A stretch of 44,991 bases of DNA, taken from NCBI GenBank assembly GCA_049653005.1, contig JBASFL010000117.1, forward strand, positions 1 to 44,991, given 5' to 3'. A program made the translations under genes and the position numbers. This stretch comes from UBA2334 sp049653005. GTDB taxonomy: Bacteria > Pseudomonadota > Gammaproteobacteria > Burkholderiales > Burkholderiaceae_C. Positions 42,765-44,991 of this stretch are shown here, in pieces (position 1 is the first letter of the stretch; each line of letters starts with the position of its first letter). The notes under the pieces are model-generated. The model was not told where the DNA came from. It made no database searches and was given only the letters and a program-made list of their open reading frames with translations.

Positions 42765-43721
42765 TTATTCGGCTTCGTTCAGGCGCAGGCCCTTGGGCAG
42801 CGGGAACTGAATGGTTTCTTCAATGCCGTCCATTTTGCGCACGGCTACCGCGCCCAGTTCGCGCAGGCGCTGCACCACGCCCTGCACCAGCAGCTCGGGG
42901 GCGGACGCCCCGGCGGTGATGCCCACGCGCTGCTTGCCCTCAAACCATTCGGCCTTCAGCTCGGAAGCGTCGTCCACCATGTAAGCAGGGGTGCCCAGCT
43001 TGGCGGCCAGTTCGCGCAGGCGGTTGCTGTTGCTGCTGGTGGGGCTGCCCACCACCACCACCACGTCCACCTGGGGGCTGAGCACCTTCACGGCGTCTTG
43101 CCGGTTTTGGGTGGCGTAGCAAATGTCTTGTTGCTTGGGCGCGCGGATGGCGGGAAAACGCGCCCGCACGGCTGCTGTGATGTCGGCCGCGTCGTCCACG
43201 CTGAGGGTGGTTTGCGTCACCACGGCCAGGCGTTCGGTCTGGCGGGGTTGCACGCGGGCCACGTCGACCACGTCTTCCACAAGGTGAATGCCTTCGCTCA
43301 ACTGGCCCATGGTGCCTTCCACCTCGGGGTGGCCTTTGTGGCCAATCATGATGAACTCAAAGCCCTCTTTGGCCAGTTTGGCCACCTCCACGTGCACCTT
43401 GGTGACCAGCGGGCAGGTGGCATCGAACACCTGAAACCCCCGCTGCGCCGCCTCGGCCTGCACGGCCTTGCTCACGCCATGGGCGGAAAAGACCAGCGTG
43501 GCGCCGGGGGGCACATCGGCCAGGTCTTCAATGAAGATGGCACCGCGTGCTTTGAGGTCGTTCACCACGTGGGTGTTGTGCACAATTTCGTGGCGCACGT
43601 AAATGGGTGCCCCGAACTTCGCCAACGCCTTGTCCACGATTTCAATGGCGCGGTCCACCCCGGCGCAGAACCCACGCGGCTCCGCCAGGGTGATTTCAGC
43701 GCCTTGGCCCAAGACTGCCAT
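42765..43721 (-). CDS. ispH: 4-hydroxy-3-methylbut-2-enyl diphosphate reductase
   Basis: A 318-residue [4Fe-4S] enzyme that makes IPP and DMAPP in the last step of the MEP pathway. The three cluster cysteines are in PRGFCAGVDRA (C19), FDATCPLVTKV and DICYATQNRQ; HNTHVVNDL, SAHGVSK and the TQTTLSVDD loop are also present. ATG at 43721 (TGATG overlap with the FKBP gene stop) is preferred over a GTG one codon upstream. It is coupled to fkpB, as in E. coli. Its stop codon borders repeat copy B. Confidence 0.96.
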   Translation of the reverse strand: MAVLGQGAEITLAEPRGFCAGVDRAIEIVDKALAKFGAPIYVRHEIVHNTHVVNDLKARGAIFIEDLADVPPGATLVFSAHGVSKAVQAEAAQRGFQVFDATCPLVTKVHVEVAKLAKEGFEFIMIGHKGHPEVEGTMGQLSEGIHLVEDVVDVARVQPRQTERLAVVTQTTLSVDDAADITAAVRARFPAIRAPKQQDICYATQNRQDAVKVLSPQVDVVVVVGSPTSSNSNRLRELAAKLGTPAYMVDDASELKAEWFEGKQRVGITAGASAPELLVQGVVQRLRELGAVAVRKMDGIEETIQFPLPKGLRLNEAE

Positions 43722-44167
43722 CACAACACCCCGATCAATTGCACTTCAAACCGCACGGCCTGACCGGCCAGGGGGTGGTTGAAGTCGAACAGCACGGCGC
43801 CGTCGGCCCGCACCTCGCGCACGGCACCGGCGTAGGTGCCCTGGCCGTTGGGCGTGGGGAACTGCACCACGTGGCCAGGTTGGTAGGTTTCCTGCGGGTC
43901 GCCCAGCTCGTTGAGCAGCTTGCGCGCCACCCACTGCTGCATGTCGGGCTGGCGGTCGCCAAAGGCCTCGCCCGGGGCCATTTCAAACGTGGTGTGCGTG
44001 CCCTCGGCCAGGCCCAGCAAACGGGCTTCCAGCGCGGGTGACAGCTCGCCCGCCCCAAGGCTCAGGGTGGCGGGCGCGCCGCCAAAGGTGTTGACGATGT
44101 CTTGGCCGCCCAGGTCAGACAGGCGGTAGTGCAGCGTCAGAAACGACGCGGGTTCAACGTGGGGCAT
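43721..44167 (-). CDS. fkpB: FKBP-type peptidyl-prolyl isomerase, SlpA/FkpB type
   Basis: A 148-residue FKBP-type prolyl isomerase with an inserted flap domain as in SlyD/SlpA. The parts LTLHYRLSDLGGQDIVNTFG, GAGELSPALEARLLGL and the acid-rich EMAPGEAFGDRQPD loop are characteristic, with a late FDFNHPLAGQAVRFEV segment. It lacks the His-rich metal tail of SlyD. ATG at 44167 begins the family start. Its stop overlaps ispH; the same fkpB-ispH pairing occurs in E. coli. Confidence 0.9.
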   Translation of the reverse strand: MPHVEPASFLTLHYRLSDLGGQDIVNTFGGAPATLSLGAGELSPALEARLLGLAEGTHTTFEMAPGEAFGDRQPDMQQWVARKLLNELGDPQETYQPGHVVQFPTPNGQGTYAGAVREVRADGAVLFDFNHPLAGQAVRFEVQLIGVL

Positions 44168-44240
44168 GGGTGTGTGGGAATGAAAAAAGGCCAAAACCAA
44201 GGGCCGGGCACGGGGGCAGCGCCGTGGCTAAACTGCCCCT

Positions 44241-44271
44241 ATTGTAGAAAGCGGGCCAACCCGCGTGTCAC
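44241..44271 (-). promoter_or_regulatory. Putative promoter of fkpB-ispH
   Basis: On the minus strand: -35 GTGACA (44266-44271, 5 of 6), 19-base spacer, -10 TACAAT (44241-44246, 5 of 6). The leader would be about 65 bases. It lies in the fkpB-radC divergent region and overlaps the radC leader. Confidence 0.5.
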
Positions 44272-44278
44272 CCCCGCC

Positions 44279-44953
44279 ATGCAACTGAAACACCTGCCGG
44301 AAGAATCCCGCCCCCGCGAAAAGCTGCTGGCCCGAGGCCCCGGTGCGCTCAGCGATGCCGAGTTGCTGGCCCTGTTGCTGCGCACTGGCATACAAGGCAA
44401 AAACGTGGTGGCCCTGGCCGAAGAGCTGCTGACCCAGTTCGGCGGCGTGGCCGGGCTGCTGCACACCCCCGCCGAGGCCCTGAAAACCATCAAAGGCCTG
44501 GGGCCGGCCAAACGCGCCGAGGTGGTGGCCGTGCTGGAACTGGCGCGCCGCGCGCTGGCGCAAGAACTCAAACAGAAACCCCTGTTCGACGGCCCCCAAG
44601 CCGTGCGCGACTACCTGCAACTGCAACTGGGGGCCAAAACCCACGAGGTGTTTGCCGTGTTGTTCCTGGACAGCCAGCACCGGCTGCTGGCCTTTGAAGA
44701 GCTGTTTCGCGGCACGCTGACGCAAACCAGCGTCTACCCCCGCGAAGTGGTGCTGCGCGCCCTGCACCACCAAGCCGCCGCCGTGGTGCTGGCACACAAC
44801 CACCCCAGCGGCAGCGCCACCCCCTCCAGCGCCGACTCGGCCCTGACCCGCACCCTGAAAACCACGCTGGCCCTGGTGGACGTGACCGTGCTCGACCACT
44901 TTGTGGTCACAGCCACCGGCGCACAAAGCATGGCCGAACTGGGGCTGGTGTGA
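44279..44953 (+). CDS. radC: RadC family JAMM-domain protein
   Basis: A 224-residue protein with an N-terminal helix-hairpin-helix-like part (LLALLLRTGIQGKNVVALA, TIKGLGPAKRAEVVAVLELA) and a C-terminal JAMM metalloprotease-like domain with HNHPSGSATPSSAD (H173, H175, D186). It is often annotated as a DNA repair protein, but that role is not supported in E. coli (family knowledge). ATG at 44279 is chosen because the family begins LKHLPEESRPREKLL. It diverges from fkpB. Confidence 0.93.
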   Translation: MQLKHLPEESRPREKLLARGPGALSDAELLALLLRTGIQGKNVVALAEELLTQFGGVAGLLHTPAEALKTIKGLGPAKRAEVVAVLELARRALAQELKQKPLFDGPQAVRDYLQLQLGAKTHEVFAVLFLDSQHRLLAFEELFRGTLTQTSVYPREVVLRALHHQAAAVVLAHNHPSGSATPSSADSALTRTLKTTLALVDVTVLDHFVVTATGAQSMAELGLV

Positions 44954-44991
44954 ACACGCCCCAAGAACAACTCAACGCCATACGCGGCGTG
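44950..44991 (+). CDS. Possible start of the next gene
   Basis: A GTG overlapping the radC stop opens a frame of 14 codons (N-T-P-Q-E-Q-L-N-A-I after the start) to the window edge. Too short to identify. The overlap would fit translational coupling, but no good ribosome-binding site is seen. Confidence 0.3.
   Translation, partial: MNTPQEQLNAIRGV

Overview
This window is a GC-rich chromosomal segment of a betaproteobacterium of order Burkholderiales, most likely family Comamonadaceae. That placement rests on gene content and gene order recognised by eye: yceD-rpmF-plsX, an rne/rluC divergence, hemC-hemD-hemX-hemY, algZ/algR-like genes beside argH, and MscL, SerS, IspH and RadC neighbourhoods. 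No database search was possible. Nearly all genes are core housekeeping genes; two toxin-antitoxin modules and a short interspersed repeat family are the accessory parts.

Layout. 1-1000: plsX (5 codons only), rpmF and yceD on the minus strand. 1038-2494: a Maf/YceF nucleotide pyrophosphatase and an RsmI-like methyltransferase. 2534-7088 (minus): rluC, an H-NS-like gene, a phosphoglycolate-phosphatase-like HAD gene, a Rieske protein, an S49 peptidase and galU. 7089-10667: a 540-base structured rne leader and rne. 10759-15098 (minus): hemC-hemD-hemX-hemY, diverging from ppc (15319-18150). 18181-20026 (minus): a LytTR response regulator and its LytS/AlgZ-type kinase, diverging from argH. 21670-22742: a Xre-RES toxin-antitoxin pair next to a decayed dehydrogenase remnant. 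22957-30326 (minus): a branched-chain amino acid type ABC transporter operon (livJ-H-M-G-F) with two extra genes at its end and a VapBC module between livH and livM. 30427-34853: a hemerythrin, a MASE2-GGDEF cyclase, an FMN 2-hydroxy-acid dehydrogenase, a DHH phosphoesterase and mscL. 34959-36989 (minus): pdxA, a Nif3-like gene and a DUF3149 mini-membrane protein. 37148-41063: a YciO/TsaC-like protein, an M50 protease, trpS, mtfA-like and a small HTH gene. 41115-44167 (minus): tRNA-Val, tRNA-Ser, serS, ispH and an FKBP-type isomerase. 44279-44953: radC.

The strongest unexplained structure is a family of about eight related 50-60 bp elements with a CATCAAGCG core and an AT-rich end. They are spread through the window on both strands. 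Five lie between genes, often touching a start or stop codon. Three lie in frame inside hemD, ppc and the response regulator gene, where they appear to encode extra peptide. Other points of interest are a terminator-like hairpin just before hemC, a highly structured rne leader, a palindromic -10-like element between hemC and ppc, an FNR-like box before the hemerythrin gene, and a tryptophanyl-tRNA synthetase with an additional C-terminal domain.
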